Positions 1 to 9,058 of a DNA stretch of 40,267 bases are shown in pieces. How positions within the stretch are numbered: position 1 is the first letter of the stretch; each line of letters starts with the position of its first letter. Origin of the DNA: Pseudonocardia sp. 73-21 (GTDB lineage Bacteria > Actinomycetota > Actinomycetes > Mycobacteriales > Pseudonocardiaceae); assembly GCF_001899645.1 (NCBI RefSeq), contig NZ_MKVV01000095.1, positions 55,151 through 95,417 on the forward strand, written 5' to 3'. Both the position numbers and the translations under genes were made by a program. Below the pieces are notes generated by a model. The model was not told the DNA's origin. It saw only the letters and a program-made list of their open reading frames with translations, and ran no database searches.

Positions 1-132
1 CAGGTCGCCGATCCCGCCCGCCGTTCCGTGGCCGACATCGCGTCGCACTGGGGGTTCACCCACCTCGGCCGGTTCGCGGCGGCCTACCGCGAGCGCTACG
101 GCTGCGTGCCGTCGGAGACGCTCCGTTCCTGA
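1..132 (+). CDS. AraC-family transcriptional regulator, C-terminal end (partial)
   Basis: The frame is open from the first base of the window and ends in TGA at 130-132, giving the last 43 residues. The segment SVADIASHWGFTHLGRFAAAY followed by RERYGCVPSETLR matches the second helix-turn-helix of AraC/XylS regulators: the I-A-x-x-x-G-F-x-x-x-x-x-F core and the Y-R-x-x-[FY]-G-x-x-P-S-x-x-R ending. The effector-binding N-terminus lies outside the window, so the ligand cannot be inferred. The P450 gene starts 71 bp downstream on the same strand and could be a target, but this is guesswork from position. Confidence 0.85.
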   Translation, partial: QVADPARRSVADIASHWGFTHLGRFAAAYRERYGCVPSETLRS

Positions 133-168
133 GTGCGCACATCGGAGCACCCCGGTGCGTCGAGCGGA

Positions 169-197
169 TCGACTGCGACCTGTGTCATACCTACGGT
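169..197 (+). promoter_or_regulatory. Putative promoter for a leaderless P450 mRNA
   Basis: TCGACT (169-174) and TACGGT (192-197) are separated by 17 bp. The -10-like box ends 6 nt before the ATG at 204, so transcription would start at or next to the A of the start codon. No Shine-Dalgarno sequence is visible, which agrees with leaderless translation, common in actinomycetes. Inferred from spacing only. Confidence 0.45.
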
Positions 198-203
198 CGG
201 GGC

Positions 204-1421
204 ATGACCACGAGCTTCGACTTCAACCCGCTCGTCTCGCCCCACCGCGAGGACCCGCACCCGTTCTACCGGGACGCGCGGTCGCGCCCGCTGCAGATGA
301 GCCCGACGCTCGGCGCCTACATGGTCACCCGGTACGAGGACCTGCGGACGGTCATCGACGACCCCGCGACGTTCTCCTCGGCCGCGGCCGTCCCGAAGAT
401 CTACTCGAACGCGCCCGAGGTCGTCGAGGTGCTGCGCCGCAACAACGTCCCGGAGACGAACGCGGTCGTCAACGAGGACGAGCCGGCGCACACGCCGGTC
501 CGCCGCGTGTTCGACGCCGGCTTCACCGGGGCCCGGGTGCGGGCGATGCTGCCGACGATGCACGCGACGGCCGACGCGTTGATCGACGCCTTCCCCGCCG
601 ATGGCGCGGACCTCGTCGGCGGGTACGCGATCCCGTTCGTCCAGACGGTGATCAACGCGATCATCGGCTTCCCCGCGGAGGACGCCGAGCAGATCCAGAT
701 CTGGACCGACGACCAGAACACGCTGTGGAACGTCCTGGCGCCGGTGGAGGAGCATCTGGCCGCGGCCGAGCGGATGGGGGCCTACACCCGCTACCTGCAG
801 GCCCTGATCGACGACCGGCGCGCGCACCCGCGCGAGGACCTGCTCTCGGACCTGGTCCACGGCGCGAACGGATTCCCCGGTGTCCCCGACGACTACACCC
901 AGTGCATCGTGCGCGGGGCCGCCCGCGTGGCCGGCTTCGACACCACCCGCGACGCGATCACGGCCACGGTGTACGCCGTGCTGGCGAACCCGGCCATCCG
1001 GGAGCGGGTGCTCGCCGATCCCGTGAAGATGATCCCGAAGGCCACCGAGGAGATCCTGCGCCGTGACGCCCCGCACCGGGGCCTGTTCCGCGTCACCACC
1101 CGGGACACCGAGCTCAGCGGGACGTCCCTGCCCGCGGGCACGCCGCTGCTCCTGCTGTTCGGGTCCGGCAACCGTGACGAGGCGGTGTTCCCGGATCCCG
1201 ACGCCGTCGACCTGGACCGCCCCAACGTCCGCGACCACCTGGCGTTCGGCCGGGGGATGCACGTCTGCCCGGGTGCGCCGATGGCCCGCGCCGAGATCCG
1301 GGTGGCCCTGGAGCACCTGACGCAGCGCCTGCCCGGGATGCGCCTGGCCGACGGTTTCGAGCCCGTCTACATCGCGAGCTACTTCTTCCGCGGGCTGGAG
1401 TCGCTGCGCGTCAGCTGGTGA
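204..1421 (+). CDS. Cytochrome P450
   Basis: A 405-residue soluble bacterial P450 monooxygenase, which would use electrons from a ferredoxin/ferredoxin reductase pair (none encoded here) to hydroxylate a small hydrophobic substrate. The family signatures are all present. The I-helix oxygen-activation motif AGFDTT is at 243-248, the K-helix ExxR is E283-I-L-R286, and the heme loop FGRGMHVCPG is at 348-357 with Cys355 as the axial thiolate. Length is normal for class I bacterial enzymes and there is no membrane anchor. The ATG at 204 is preceded at 6 nt by a -10-like box. Its 3' end overlaps the convergent reductase gene by 11 bp. The CYP subfamily and substrate cannot be told from sequence alone. 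A catabolic or secondary-metabolite role is possible. Confidence 0.95.
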   Translation: MTTSFDFNPLVSPHREDPHPFYRDARSRPLQMSPTLGAYMVTRYEDLRTVIDDPATFSSAAAVPKIYSNAPEVVEVLRRNNVPETNAVVNEDEPAHTPVRRVFDAGFTGARVRAMLPTMHATADALIDAFPADGADLVGGYAIPFVQTVINAIIGFPAEDAEQIQIWTDDQNTLWNVLAPVEEHLAAAERMGAYTRYLQALIDDRRAHPREDLLSDLVHGANGFPGVPDDYTQCIVRGAARVAGFDTTRDAITATVYAVLANPAIRERVLADPVKMIPKATEEILRRDAPHRGLFRVTTRDTELSGTSLPAGTPLLLLFGSGNRDEAVFPDPDAVDLDRPNVRDHLAFGRGMHVCPGAPMARAEIRVALEHLTQRLPGMRLADGFEPVYIASYFFRGLESLRVSW

Positions 1422-2004
1422 CGGCCCGCCGGTAGTGGGCGATGATCACGCCCGTGGTGGTCGGCACGCTGCTGACCAGATCGAACTCGGTCAGCGGGGC
1501 GGGGTCGTCGAACAGCCGGGCGCCGCAGCCCAGGGTCAGCGGGTGGATCAGCAGCACGTAGTCGTCGATCAGGCCGGCGGCGTGCAGGCTCCGCACCAGC
1601 GACGCGCTGCCGATGATCGAGAGGTCGTGGCCCGGCTCGGTCTTCAGTGCCGCCACCGTGTCGGTGGCCTCGCCCCGCAGCAGGTGTGAGTTCTGCCAGG
1701 CGTCGGCGTCCTCCAGCGTCCGCGACACGACGTACTTCGTGGCCGCGTTCATGTGCGTGGTGAACGGGTTGCCGTCGGTGGAGCCGCCCCAGGCGGTGAT
1801 GAAGTCCTCCCACGTGGTGCGCCCGAAGAGCATGTCGCCGGGCCTGCCCATGCCGGCGGCCATCTCCCGGCTCATCACCTCGTCGTTGTAGCGGGCGCCC
1901 CAGCCGCCGTGGGTGAAGCCGCCGCGGGTGTCCTCGTCGGGGCGGCCGAGGCCCTGCACCACCCCGTCGAGGGTCATGAACATCGTGGCCGTGACGGATC
2001 GCAT
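1411..2004 (-). CDS. Dihydrofolate reductase/RibD C-terminal domain family protein
   Basis: A 197-residue single-domain protein of the RibD_C (DHFR-like fold) family. It has the N-terminal strand with TLDGV (about residues 11-15), the DMLFGRTTWEDF segment typical of YyaP/YwjB-like reductases, the IIGSASLVRSL helix that binds NADPH in relatives, and the conserved HPLTLGCGARLF segment. These stand-alone proteins are presumed NADPH-dependent reductases of unknown substrate and do not replace folA. The start is ATG with GAGGAGC about 6 nt upstream. It is convergent with the P450 gene and overlaps its end by 11 bp. The substrate is unknown. Confidence 0.85.
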   Translation of the reverse strand: MRSVTATMFMTLDGVVQGLGRPDEDTRGGFTHGGWGARYNDEVMSREMAAGMGRPGDMLFGRTTWEDFITAWGGSTDGNPFTTHMNAATKYVVSRTLEDADAWQNSHLLRGEATDTVAALKTEPGHDLSIIGSASLVRSLHAAGLIDDYVLLIHPLTLGCGARLFDDPAPLTEFDLVSSVPTTTGVIIAHYRRAVTS

Positions 2005-2114
2005 CGCCTGCTCCTCGGGTGTGCGGGCCGCCCTGCTGCGACCCGGTCACCCCCTACACGAACGGCCACCGGCGGAATCGACACCCTCGGCGGCCGCACC
2101 GACGAAGGAGCCGC

Positions 2115-2217
2115 TCGTCCGCACCGCTACCGGAACCTCGTCGCCGATCCCCACGTGACCGTGGAGATCGGCGACCGCTCCCGCCACCGCCGTGACGCTC
2201 CGGTCGGGACCGGCTGA
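2115..2217 (+). pseudogene. Remnant of a deazaflavin-dependent nitroreductase-family gene
   Basis: In one forward frame the segment RYRNLVADPHVTVEIGD, running to a stop at 2215-2217, closely resembles the central W-Y-x-N-L-x-A-[ND]-P-x-V-x-V-E-x-G segment of Ddn/F420-dependent nitroreductase-like proteins. The usual N-terminal half and the full C-terminus are absent, and no start or ribosome-binding site leads into it. I read it as a leftover fragment between two reverse-strand genes. A chance match is possible because the piece is only about 33 codons. Confidence 0.4.
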
Positions 2218-2221
2218 GCGA

Positions 2222-3862
2222 TCAGGCCTGGTCGTGGCTCGTCGGCCCGGCCACCTGGTACCCGCCGAACTTCTCGCGGAGGGTCTTCTTCGAGAACTTG
2301 CCGACGCTGGTCTTCGGCACCTCGTCGATGAACTCCACCGCGTCGGGCAGCCACCACTTCGCCACCCGCGGGGTGAGGAACTCGATGATCTCCTCGGGCG
2401 TGAGGGTCTCGCCGGGCTTCACCACCACGCACGCCAGCGGGCGCTCCACCCACTTCTCGCTCGGGATCGCGATCACCGCGGCCTCGGCGACCTTGGGGTG
2501 CGCCATGATCTCGTTCTCCAGCTCCACCGAGCCGATCCACTCGCCGCCGGACTTGATCAGGTCCTTCGTGCGGTCGACGAGGCGGACGAATCCGTAGCGG
2601 TCCACCGACGCGACGTCGCCGGTGCGCAGCCAGCCGTCCTCGGTGAACTGGGCGCCGCCGCCCTCGCCCCGGTAGTACTCCTTCGCGATCCACGGGCCCG
2701 CGGCCTGGATCTCGCCGCTCGCGACGTCGTCCCAGGGCTGGGGCTCGCCGGTCTCGGGATCGACGACGCGCAGCTCGACGAGCGGCACGGCCTGGCCCTG
2801 GCGGGCGCGGATGTCGGCGCGCTCGTCCTCGGTGAGGGAGTCGTGCTGGGTGCGGAGGGTGGAGATGGTGGCGATCGGGCTGGTCTCGGTCATGCCCCAG
2901 GCGTGCAGCATGGGGACGCCGAGGGCCTTGCGGTAGTTCTCCGACAGCGAGCGCGGCACCGCGGAGCCGCCGCAGAGGATCGTGCGGACCGACGACAGGT
3001 CGTGGTCGGCGAGCAGCGGGAGCATGCCCATCCAGATGGTGGGGACGCCGCCGGTGACCGTGACCTTGTGGCTCTCCAGCAGCCCGGCGATGGCCTTCGG
3101 CGTCATGTTCGGGCCCGGGAAGACGATGTCGGTGCCGGCGAGCAGGCAGCCGTAGGGCAGGCCCCACGCGTTGGCGTGGAACATCGGGACGACGGGCAGC
3201 ACCACGTCGCGCTCCGACAGCGCGCTGCCGTCGGCCACCAGCGTGATCAGCGAGTGCAGGACCGCGGACCGGTGGCTGTAGACCACGCCCTTCGGGTTGC
3301 CCGTGGTACCGGACGTGTAGCACATGGCGGCCGCGGTGTTCTCGTCCTCGACGACGAACTGGCCCGCGAACGGCTCGGCGGCGGCGAGCAGCTCCTCGTA
3401 GTCCAGCCAGCCGTCGGGGACCGCGACGTCGGCGCCGTCGTCGATCACCACGTAGTGCCGCACGGTGTCCAGCTTGTCGGCCAGCGGCGCGAGCAGCGGG
3501 ATCAGCGAGCGGTCGACGAAGACGACCTCGTCCTCGGCGTGGTTGGCGATGTAGACGAGCTGCTCGGGGAACAGCCGGATGTTCAACGTGTGCAGCACGC
3601 GGCCGGTGCACGGCGCCGCGAGGTAGAGCTCCAGGTGACGGCCGGTGTTCCAGCAGAAGGTGCCGACACGACCGTCGGCACTGATCCCGAGCGTGTCGAG
3701 GACGGTGGCGAGGCGGCGGACCCGGACCGTCCAGTCCGCGATCGTCGTGGTCGTCTCGCCGGAGGCCTCCGCGGTGACGATCTTCTTGTGTCCGAAGTAC
3801 TGCTCGGCGCGGTGGAAGACGTGGGGCAGGGCGAGAGGACGGTCCTGCATGAGTCCGAGCAT
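2222..3862 (-). CDS. Acyl-CoA synthetase (FadD-like AMP-forming ligase)
   Basis: A 546-residue member of the ANL superfamily that would activate a medium- or long-chain fatty acid, or a related carboxylate, to an acyl-AMP and then an acyl-CoA in the cytosol. Visible motifs: the ATP loop YTSGTTGNPKG (182-192), the adenine motif WGMTETSP (322-329), WLRTGD (411-416), the hinge region DRTKDLIKSGGEWI (430-443) and the A10 lysine in KTSVGKFSKK (Lys522). The start at 3862 is preferred over an in-frame ATG nine codons upstream because AGGAGCG lies 4 nt before it. It is divergent from the GlmL-type gene, with about 120 bp between. The acyl chain length cannot be deduced. Confidence 0.93.
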   Translation of the reverse strand: MLGLMQDRPLALPHVFHRAEQYFGHKKIVTAEASGETTTTIADWTVRVRRLATVLDTLGISADGRVGTFCWNTGRHLELYLAAPCTGRVLHTLNIRLFPEQLVYIANHAEDEVVFVDRSLIPLLAPLADKLDTVRHYVVIDDGADVAVPDGWLDYEELLAAAEPFAGQFVVEDENTAAAMCYTSGTTGNPKGVVYSHRSAVLHSLITLVADGSALSERDVVLPVVPMFHANAWGLPYGCLLAGTDIVFPGPNMTPKAIAGLLESHKVTVTGGVPTIWMGMLPLLADHDLSSVRTILCGGSAVPRSLSENYRKALGVPMLHAWGMTETSPIATISTLRTQHDSLTEDERADIRARQGQAVPLVELRVVDPETGEPQPWDDVASGEIQAAGPWIAKEYYRGEGGGAQFTEDGWLRTGDVASVDRYGFVRLVDRTKDLIKSGGEWIGSVELENEIMAHPKVAEAAVIAIPSEKWVERPLACVVVKPGETLTPEEIIEFLTPRVAKWWLPDAVEFIDEVPKTSVGKFSKKTLREKFGGYQVAGPTSHDQA

Positions 3863-3966
3863 CGGGCGCTCCTGTGCGGGATGTGGCACGTGTCACGGGT
3901 ACTTGCATCCGAAAACTACCCGGACGAGCCCCCCGTTCACCACGCGCCGACGTCACAAAAGACGGA

Positions 3967-3972
3967 TAGGGT
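3967..3972 (+). promoter_or_regulatory. Putative -10 element for the GlmL-type gene
   Basis: TAGGGT lies 8 nt before the ATG at 3981, and no Shine-Dalgarno sequence is present. This places the predicted start of transcription at the start codon or one base before it. No convincing -35 hexamer is seen. Confidence 0.35.
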
Positions 3973-3980
3973 CGACAGCC

Positions 3981-5270
3981 ATGTCCACCGAACAGGCCGC
4001 TGCGGTGTGCCTCGACGTGGGCTCGACCTGGACCAAGGCCGTGCTCGTGCACGCCGACGGCGCGCTGGGCGGCTTCGCCGAGCACCCCACCACCATCGAC
4101 GACGTCCTCGCCGGGATGGACGCGGCCGTTCGTGCGGTCCGGGCCGCGGGCCCGGCGGGGCCCGACGCGGAGCCGGAGCTGCTCGCGTGCTCGTCGGCGG
4201 GCGGGGGGCTGCGGCTCGCCGTCGTCGGCTCCGAGCGGTTGATCACCACCGAGGCCGCGCACCGCGTCGCCTGTTCGGCCGGTGCTCACGTGGTGCACGT
4301 GCACGCCGGGCCGCTCGAGCCGCCCGACCTCCGGACGCTGCGCAGCGCCCGGCCCGCCGTCGTCCTGCTCGTGGGCGGCGCCGACGGCGACGATCCCACC
4401 GACCTCCTGCACAACGCGGGCCGGCTCGCCGCCGCGCGCATCCGCTACCCGATCGTGCTGGCCGCCAACTCGGCCGGCCGCGACGACGCCACCGCGCTGC
4501 TGCGCGCCACCGGCCGCACGGTGATGGCCTGCGACAACGTCCTGCCCAGCCGCGGGGTGATCGTGCCCGAGGCGGCCCGGGCCGCCATCAGCCGTCTCTA
4601 CCGCCGGCACGCCGTGGGCGGGCGGGCGCCCGCCGCGGCACCGCGGTTCCGCCGCCTCGTCCGGGTGGCCACCTCCGACGCGGTGGGCCACGGCGCCACC
4701 GAGCTCGCCCGCATCTGCGGCGGCCGCGTCCTGCTCGTCGACGTCGGGTGCGCCACCACCGACGTCCACTCCGCCGTCGGTGAGATCGGCGCGCGCACCG
4801 TCGAGGGCGATCTCGGGGTGCGGGCCGCCGCGGGCGGCGTGCTCGTCGAGGCGCAGGCCGAGGGCGTGGTCGACCCGGTGGAGGCCGATCTGCTCGGCCC
4901 CACCGTGGCGCGCATGGCCGGGGAGGTCGGCTACGTGCCGCGCGACCCCGGCAGCGCCGCCGAGGACCGGCGCATCGCGGCCCTCGCCGCCGTGATCGCC
5001 GTGCGCCGCCACGTGCGGGTGCACGCCGACGCCGCCCACGACGTGGGCATGGTCGTGCTCTCCGGCGGGGTGTTCCGGCGGCGCGACCCGCACGGTGGCC
5101 TGGCCGCCGTGGAGTCCACCCTGCGCACCGACCCCGAGCTCGCCGCCCTGCTCGACGGCGTGCGGGTGGTGGTGGACACCGACTTCACGGTGGCCCCGGC
5201 CGGACTGCTCGCCGCCCACGGCCGCAGCGCGGCGGCGGAGGCCCTGCTGCGCGACCACCTCCTGGGCTGA
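3981..5270 (+). CDS. GlmL/MutL-family ATPase-like protein (B12-mutase accessory type), orphan
   Basis: A 429-residue protein of the actin/HSP70-fold GlmL (MutL) family, which in characterised operons accompanies the coenzyme-B12-dependent glutamate mutase or ornithine aminomutase and is thought to chaperone or reactivate the mutase. Visible hallmarks: the phosphate-1 motif CLDVGSTWTKAVLV near residues 10-23, ACSSAGGGLRL, LVGGADGDDPTDLLHNAGRL, the second phosphate-like motif LLVDVGCATTDVHSA, and the adenosine-site-like GMVVLSGGVFRR. The start at 3981 is the first residue of family similarity. The reading frame stays open for about 110 codons upstream, but that part lies over the divergent ligase gene. 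No mutase subunit (GlmE/GlmS) or B12 gene is in this window, so its partner is unknown. Confidence 0.8.
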   Translation: MSTEQAAAVCLDVGSTWTKAVLVHADGALGGFAEHPTTIDDVLAGMDAAVRAVRAAGPAGPDAEPELLACSSAGGGLRLAVVGSERLITTEAAHRVACSAGAHVVHVHAGPLEPPDLRTLRSARPAVVLLVGGADGDDPTDLLHNAGRLAAARIRYPIVLAANSAGRDDATALLRATGRTVMACDNVLPSRGVIVPEAARAAISRLYRRHAVGGRAPAAAPRFRRLVRVATSDAVGHGATELARICGGRVLLVDVGCATTDVHSAVGEIGARTVEGDLGVRAAAGGVLVEAQAEGVVDPVEADLLGPTVARMAGEVGYVPRDPGSAAEDRRIAALAAVIAVRRHVRVHADAAHDVGMVVLSGGVFRRRDPHGGLAAVESTLRTDPELAALLDGVRVVVDTDFTVAPAGLLAAHGRSAAAEALLRDHLLG

Positions 5271-5517
5271 GCGCACCGCCCGCACCGCAGTCCTCCCACC
5301 GCCCCGGCCTCCGAACGGGTGATCAAGGCGGGAAGGTCGTCGCGGAAGATCCACTGACGACCACGGCGCCGTGATCACGGCAGTAGGCCGGGTCACGGCG
5401 TCGGGGTGGTCGTCGCCGGTGCGACCGGGATCGGGGCCTCATCCGGACGCGACGGACCCCCGTCCGCGTCGCGGATGTGAGCCGCGTCATTCGCCGGTGA
5501 TCACACGGCTCGCTCGT
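5271..5517 (+). other. Gene-free upstream part of the ahcY leader region
   Basis: The whole gene-free gap runs 5271-5731. Its 5' half has no open frame with family similarity. It contains a 12-bp perfect palindrome at 5362-5373 and an imperfect hairpin at 5449-5472 (GCGACGGAC, four C, then GTCCGCGTCGC with a 2-nt bulge), which could end the GlmL-type transcript. The 3' half holds the ahcY promoter and riboswitch listed separately. Confidence 0.4.
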
Positions 5518-5547
5518 TTGACAGCCCACGGCCGGACTGGGGACCAT
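5518..5547 (+). promoter_or_regulatory. Putative ahcY promoter
   Basis: A perfect TTGACA (5518-5523) is followed after 18 bp by GACCAT (5542-5547), which keeps the A2, A5 and T6 of a -10 box. The predicted start near 5554 lies about 17 nt before the riboswitch P1 stem, a sensible arrangement. Confidence 0.5.
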
Positions 5548-5570
5548 GGTGGGGCAATCGCGTAACCGGG

Positions 5571-5640
5571 GTCGAGGGGCGCTGCGACGGGCCGATCAGG
5601 TCCGCCACGCTCGACCACTGGCCGTTGCAGAAGGGCGCCC
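5571..5640 (+). promoter_or_regulatory. S-adenosylhomocysteine (SAH) riboswitch upstream of ahcY
   Basis: The sequence GTCGAGGGGCGCTGCGACGG followed by GCCGATCAGG and ending CCACGCTCGAC fits the SAH riboswitch consensus (CGAGGAGCGCUGC ... CCAGGCUCG). P1 pairs GTCGAG (5571-5576) with CTCGAC (5610-5615). P2 pairs CGGGCC with GGTCCG around a GATCA loop. A pseudoknot forms between GGGCGC in the first junction (5577-5582) and GCGCCC at 5635-5640. It lies about 90 nt before the start of ahcY, whose enzyme destroys SAH, so binding of SAH is expected to switch expression on. The fold was worked out by eye. Confidence 0.85.
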
Positions 5641-5731
5641 TCACCCACGTGAGGAGGCCGCCACCCGTGAACACCTTCCGCGGTCTCCCGTGCTGGGGCG
5701 TCAGCTCACTAACAGGAGGCTCTACCACCCC

Positions 5732-7231
<1,500 letters not shown>

Positions 7232-7247
7232 GCACCCCGCCCGAGCT

Positions 7248-7283
7248 CCTGCCCCCGTCCCGGTCGTCCGGGGCGGGGGCAGG
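7248..7283 (+). terminator. Intrinsic terminator after ahcY
   Basis: A 16-bp stem, CCTGCCCCCGTCCCGG against CCGGGGCGGGGGCAGG, with one G-U pair and a TCGT loop, begins 16 nt after the ahcY stop. There is no long U tract, which is usual for actinomycete terminators. Confidence 0.7.
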
Positions 7284-7492
7284 GTCGTCCCGGGAGGGCT
7301 CATGGATCGTCGATGCGGCGAGCGTGCTGCCCCGGTACCTCAGCCCCTCGGTGAGGTCCTCGCGGATCTGCCGCCGGAGAACCCCGTCTGCCGGGACGCC
7401 CGCGGGCCCGACGACCACGACACGGCGCATGGCGGCCCCCAAGTCGGCAGCTGCTTACCCGAGCGGACCCTGTAGATCACCCCGTCGCGGTT

Positions 7493-7498
7493 TACGCT
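7493..7498 (+). promoter_or_regulatory. Putative -10 element for the Nudix gene (leaderless)
   Basis: TACGCT ends 6 nt before the GTG at 7505, and there is no Shine-Dalgarno sequence. The spacing implies that transcription begins at the start codon, which supports the chosen start. Confidence 0.4.
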
Positions 7499-7504
7499 GG
7501 CCGG

Positions 7505-7972
7505 GTGCTCCATCCCCCTGGTGACGGCGACGGCTGGACCCGGTGCGACCAGGGCCACAAGCACTGGGGCATCTACGGAGCGGCGGGCCTGCTGCTCTGG
7601 CACGGCGACCGCGTCCTGCTGCAGCACCGTGCGCTCTGGAGCCACCACGGCGGCACCTGGGGCATCCTCGGCGGCGCCCGCAACCACGGCGAGACGGCCG
7701 AGCAGGCCGCCGGTCGCGAGGCCGGCGAGGAGGCGGGACTGGACCCCGCGAGCTACACCGTCACCGACCGCTTCGTCGACGACCACGGCGGCTGGAGCTA
7801 CACCACCGTGATCGCCTGCACCGACACGGCGCCGGAGCTGGAGGGGCTCACCGCCGAGACCATCGCCGTGCGGTGGGTCGGCGCTGACGCCCTGCACGAG
7901 CTGCCGCTGCACCCGGGGTTCGCGGCGAGCTGGGAGCAGGTCAGCGCGGCCGCGCGGAGGGGCCGGGGCTGA
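7505..7972 (+). CDS. Nudix hydrolase
   Basis: A 155-residue protein with a complete Nudix box, G57-x5-E63-x7-REAGEEAGL (57-79), whose glutamates bind the Mg2+ used to cleave a nucleoside diphosphate linked to another group. The N-terminus CDQGHKHWGIYGAAGLLL is like that of actinobacterial MutT-type proteins. It lacks an added domain that would point to a substrate such as NADH or ADP-ribose. Start GTG at 7505 is chosen for its leaderless promoter and for the alignment-like N-terminus. It sits between ahcY and tmk. If it sanitises oxidised nucleotides, the neighbourhood with tmk would be logical, but that is inference. Confidence 0.9.
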   Translation: MLHPPGDGDGWTRCDQGHKHWGIYGAAGLLLWHGDRVLLQHRALWSHHGGTWGILGGARNHGETAEQAAGREAGEEAGLDPASYTVTDRFVDDHGGWSYTTVIACTDTAPELEGLTAETIAVRWVGADALHELPLHPGFAASWEQVSAAARRGRG

Positions 7973-7990
7973 TCGGGCATCATCTCCCCG

Positions 7991-8623
7991 GTGGGCCGAC
8001 TGATCGTCATCGAAGGACTCGACGGCGCGGGCAAGCGCACGCTCACGGACGCGCTGAGCAGCCAGTTCGGGGCGCGCGTCGCGCGCTTCGCCTTCCCCCG
8101 CTACGACGACGACGTGCACGCCGAGCTCGCCCGCGACGCGCTCTACGGCCGGCTCGGCGATCTGGCCGACTCCGTGCACGGCATGGCCGTGCTCTTCGCT
8201 CTCGACCGCCGGGCCGCGGCGCCCGTGCTGCGCGAGGCGCTGGCCGCGCACGACGTGGTGCTCGTCGACCGCTACGTCGCCTCCAACGCCGCCTACAACG
8301 CCGCGCGGCTGCACCAGGACGTCGACGGGGCGGTGGTCGGCTGGGTGCGCGAGCTGGAGATCGAACGGTTCGGGATCCCGGTGCCCGACCACCAGCTGTA
8401 CCTGTCGGTGCCGCGGGCCGTCGCCGCGGAGCGGGCCGCGCACCGCGAGCGGACGGAGACGGGCCGGGAGCGCGACGCCTACGAGTCCGACGGCGGCCTG
8501 CAGGAGCGCACGGGCGCGGTGTACGCCCAGCTCGCGGAGCGGGCCTGGCTGAGCCCGTGGACGGTGCTCGACGGCTCCGCCCCGCTCGACGCGAAGGCGC
8601 TGGCGACTCAGCTCCTCGGGTAG
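7991..8623 (+). CDS. tmk: Thymidylate kinase
   Basis: A 210-residue kinase that phosphorylates dTMP to dTDP, an essential step toward dTTP. The P-loop EGLDGAGKRT is at 8-17, FAFPRYD forms the substrate-binding loop region, and DRYVASNAAYNAARL is the DR-Y/x-x-S-x-x-A-Y signature. It resembles the mycobacterial enzyme in wording throughout, including the GAGKRT variant of the loop and the RTGAVYAQLA lid-side helix. GTG start at 7991, 18 bp after the Nudix stop. The placement ahcY-tmk-mtrA is the one found in M. tuberculosis. Its 3' end overlaps the VapC relic on the other strand by 16 bp. Confidence 0.95.
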   Translation: MGRLIVIEGLDGAGKRTLTDALSSQFGARVARFAFPRYDDDVHAELARDALYGRLGDLADSVHGMAVLFALDRRAAAPVLREALAAHDVVLVDRYVASNAAYNAARLHQDVDGAVVGWVRELEIERFGIPVPDHQLYLSVPRAVAAERAAHRERTETGRERDAYESDGGLQERTGAVYAQLAERAWLSPWTVLDGSAPLDAKALATQLLG

Positions 8624-8847
8624 ACGATCACCTCGGCGTCGTGGCCGCGTGCGCGGCCGAGGCGGGCGTCGCAGGTGAGGAGGGGGACGTCGGGCTGCTC
8701 GGCGAGCGCGATGCAGGAGGCGTCGAACGCGGTGATCGAGTCGCGGAGCTCCCACACCCGGGACAGCAGCGGCCGGTGGGCCGTTCGCGAGATCGGGGTC
8801 TGTCCGATGTCATGGACGGCCTGGGCTCGCTCGGCCACCGGTAACAG
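8608..8847 (-). pseudogene. VapC-type PIN-domain toxin, C-terminal remnant
   Basis: About 79 codons match the second half of a PIN ribonuclease: HRPLLSRVWELRDSITAFDA (with the conserved E and D), IALAE, and PLLTCDARLGRARGH (with the last catalytic aspartate), ending at TGA 8610-8608. The first half, with the first catalytic Asp (usual IDAS/VDAS start), is absent. The frame does not begin with a usable start close to this segment, and immediately upstream lies the N-terminus of a VapB-like antitoxin in another frame. The locus therefore looks like a vapBC pair collapsed by an internal deletion of roughly 100 codons. No active toxin is expected. Confidence 0.75.
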
Positions 8848-8867
8848 GCCTCGCCAGGCACGCCGCC

Positions 8868-8963
8868 TCCACGGGTGAGCGAGAGATCTTCGGCTGCTGC
8901 CCGCTGCCTCAGCACCTCGTACGTCGCGTGGCCGAGGTCTCTGATCGGGACGGTCTCGGCCAT
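8868..8963 (-). pseudogene. VapB/FitA-like antitoxin, N-terminal remnant
   Basis: From ATG 8963 the frame reads MAETVPIRDL, then ATYEVLRQRAAAEDLSL. This is the ribbon-helix-helix N-terminus of antitoxins paired with PIN toxins (a beta strand with I-R-x-L, then a helix with L-R-x-R-A-A). After about 32 residues the similarity stops and the sequence passes into the VapC remnant in a different frame. The toxin-neutralising C-terminus is missing. Only the DNA-binding part could still be made, and probably not as a folded dimer. Confidence 0.65.
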
Positions 8964-9058
8964 GTCCGAAGGGCACCGAGGGTGCATGCAATCCTGGCGC
9001 AGGTCGCGGAAACACGGGTCGCAGGCGGGTGCTGACCAGCCAATGGGATGCTCTGCGG

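Noticed and set aside
2127..5396. A very long open frame (over 1000 codons) on the minus strand
   Set aside because: It is a GC-bias shadow over the ligase and GlmL genes; its protein is Arg/Gly/His-rich with no domain, and it overlaps two well-supported genes.
5449..5472. Second riboswitch or T-box in the ahcY leader
   Set aside because: It is only an imperfect hairpin with a bulge; no conserved core is visible.
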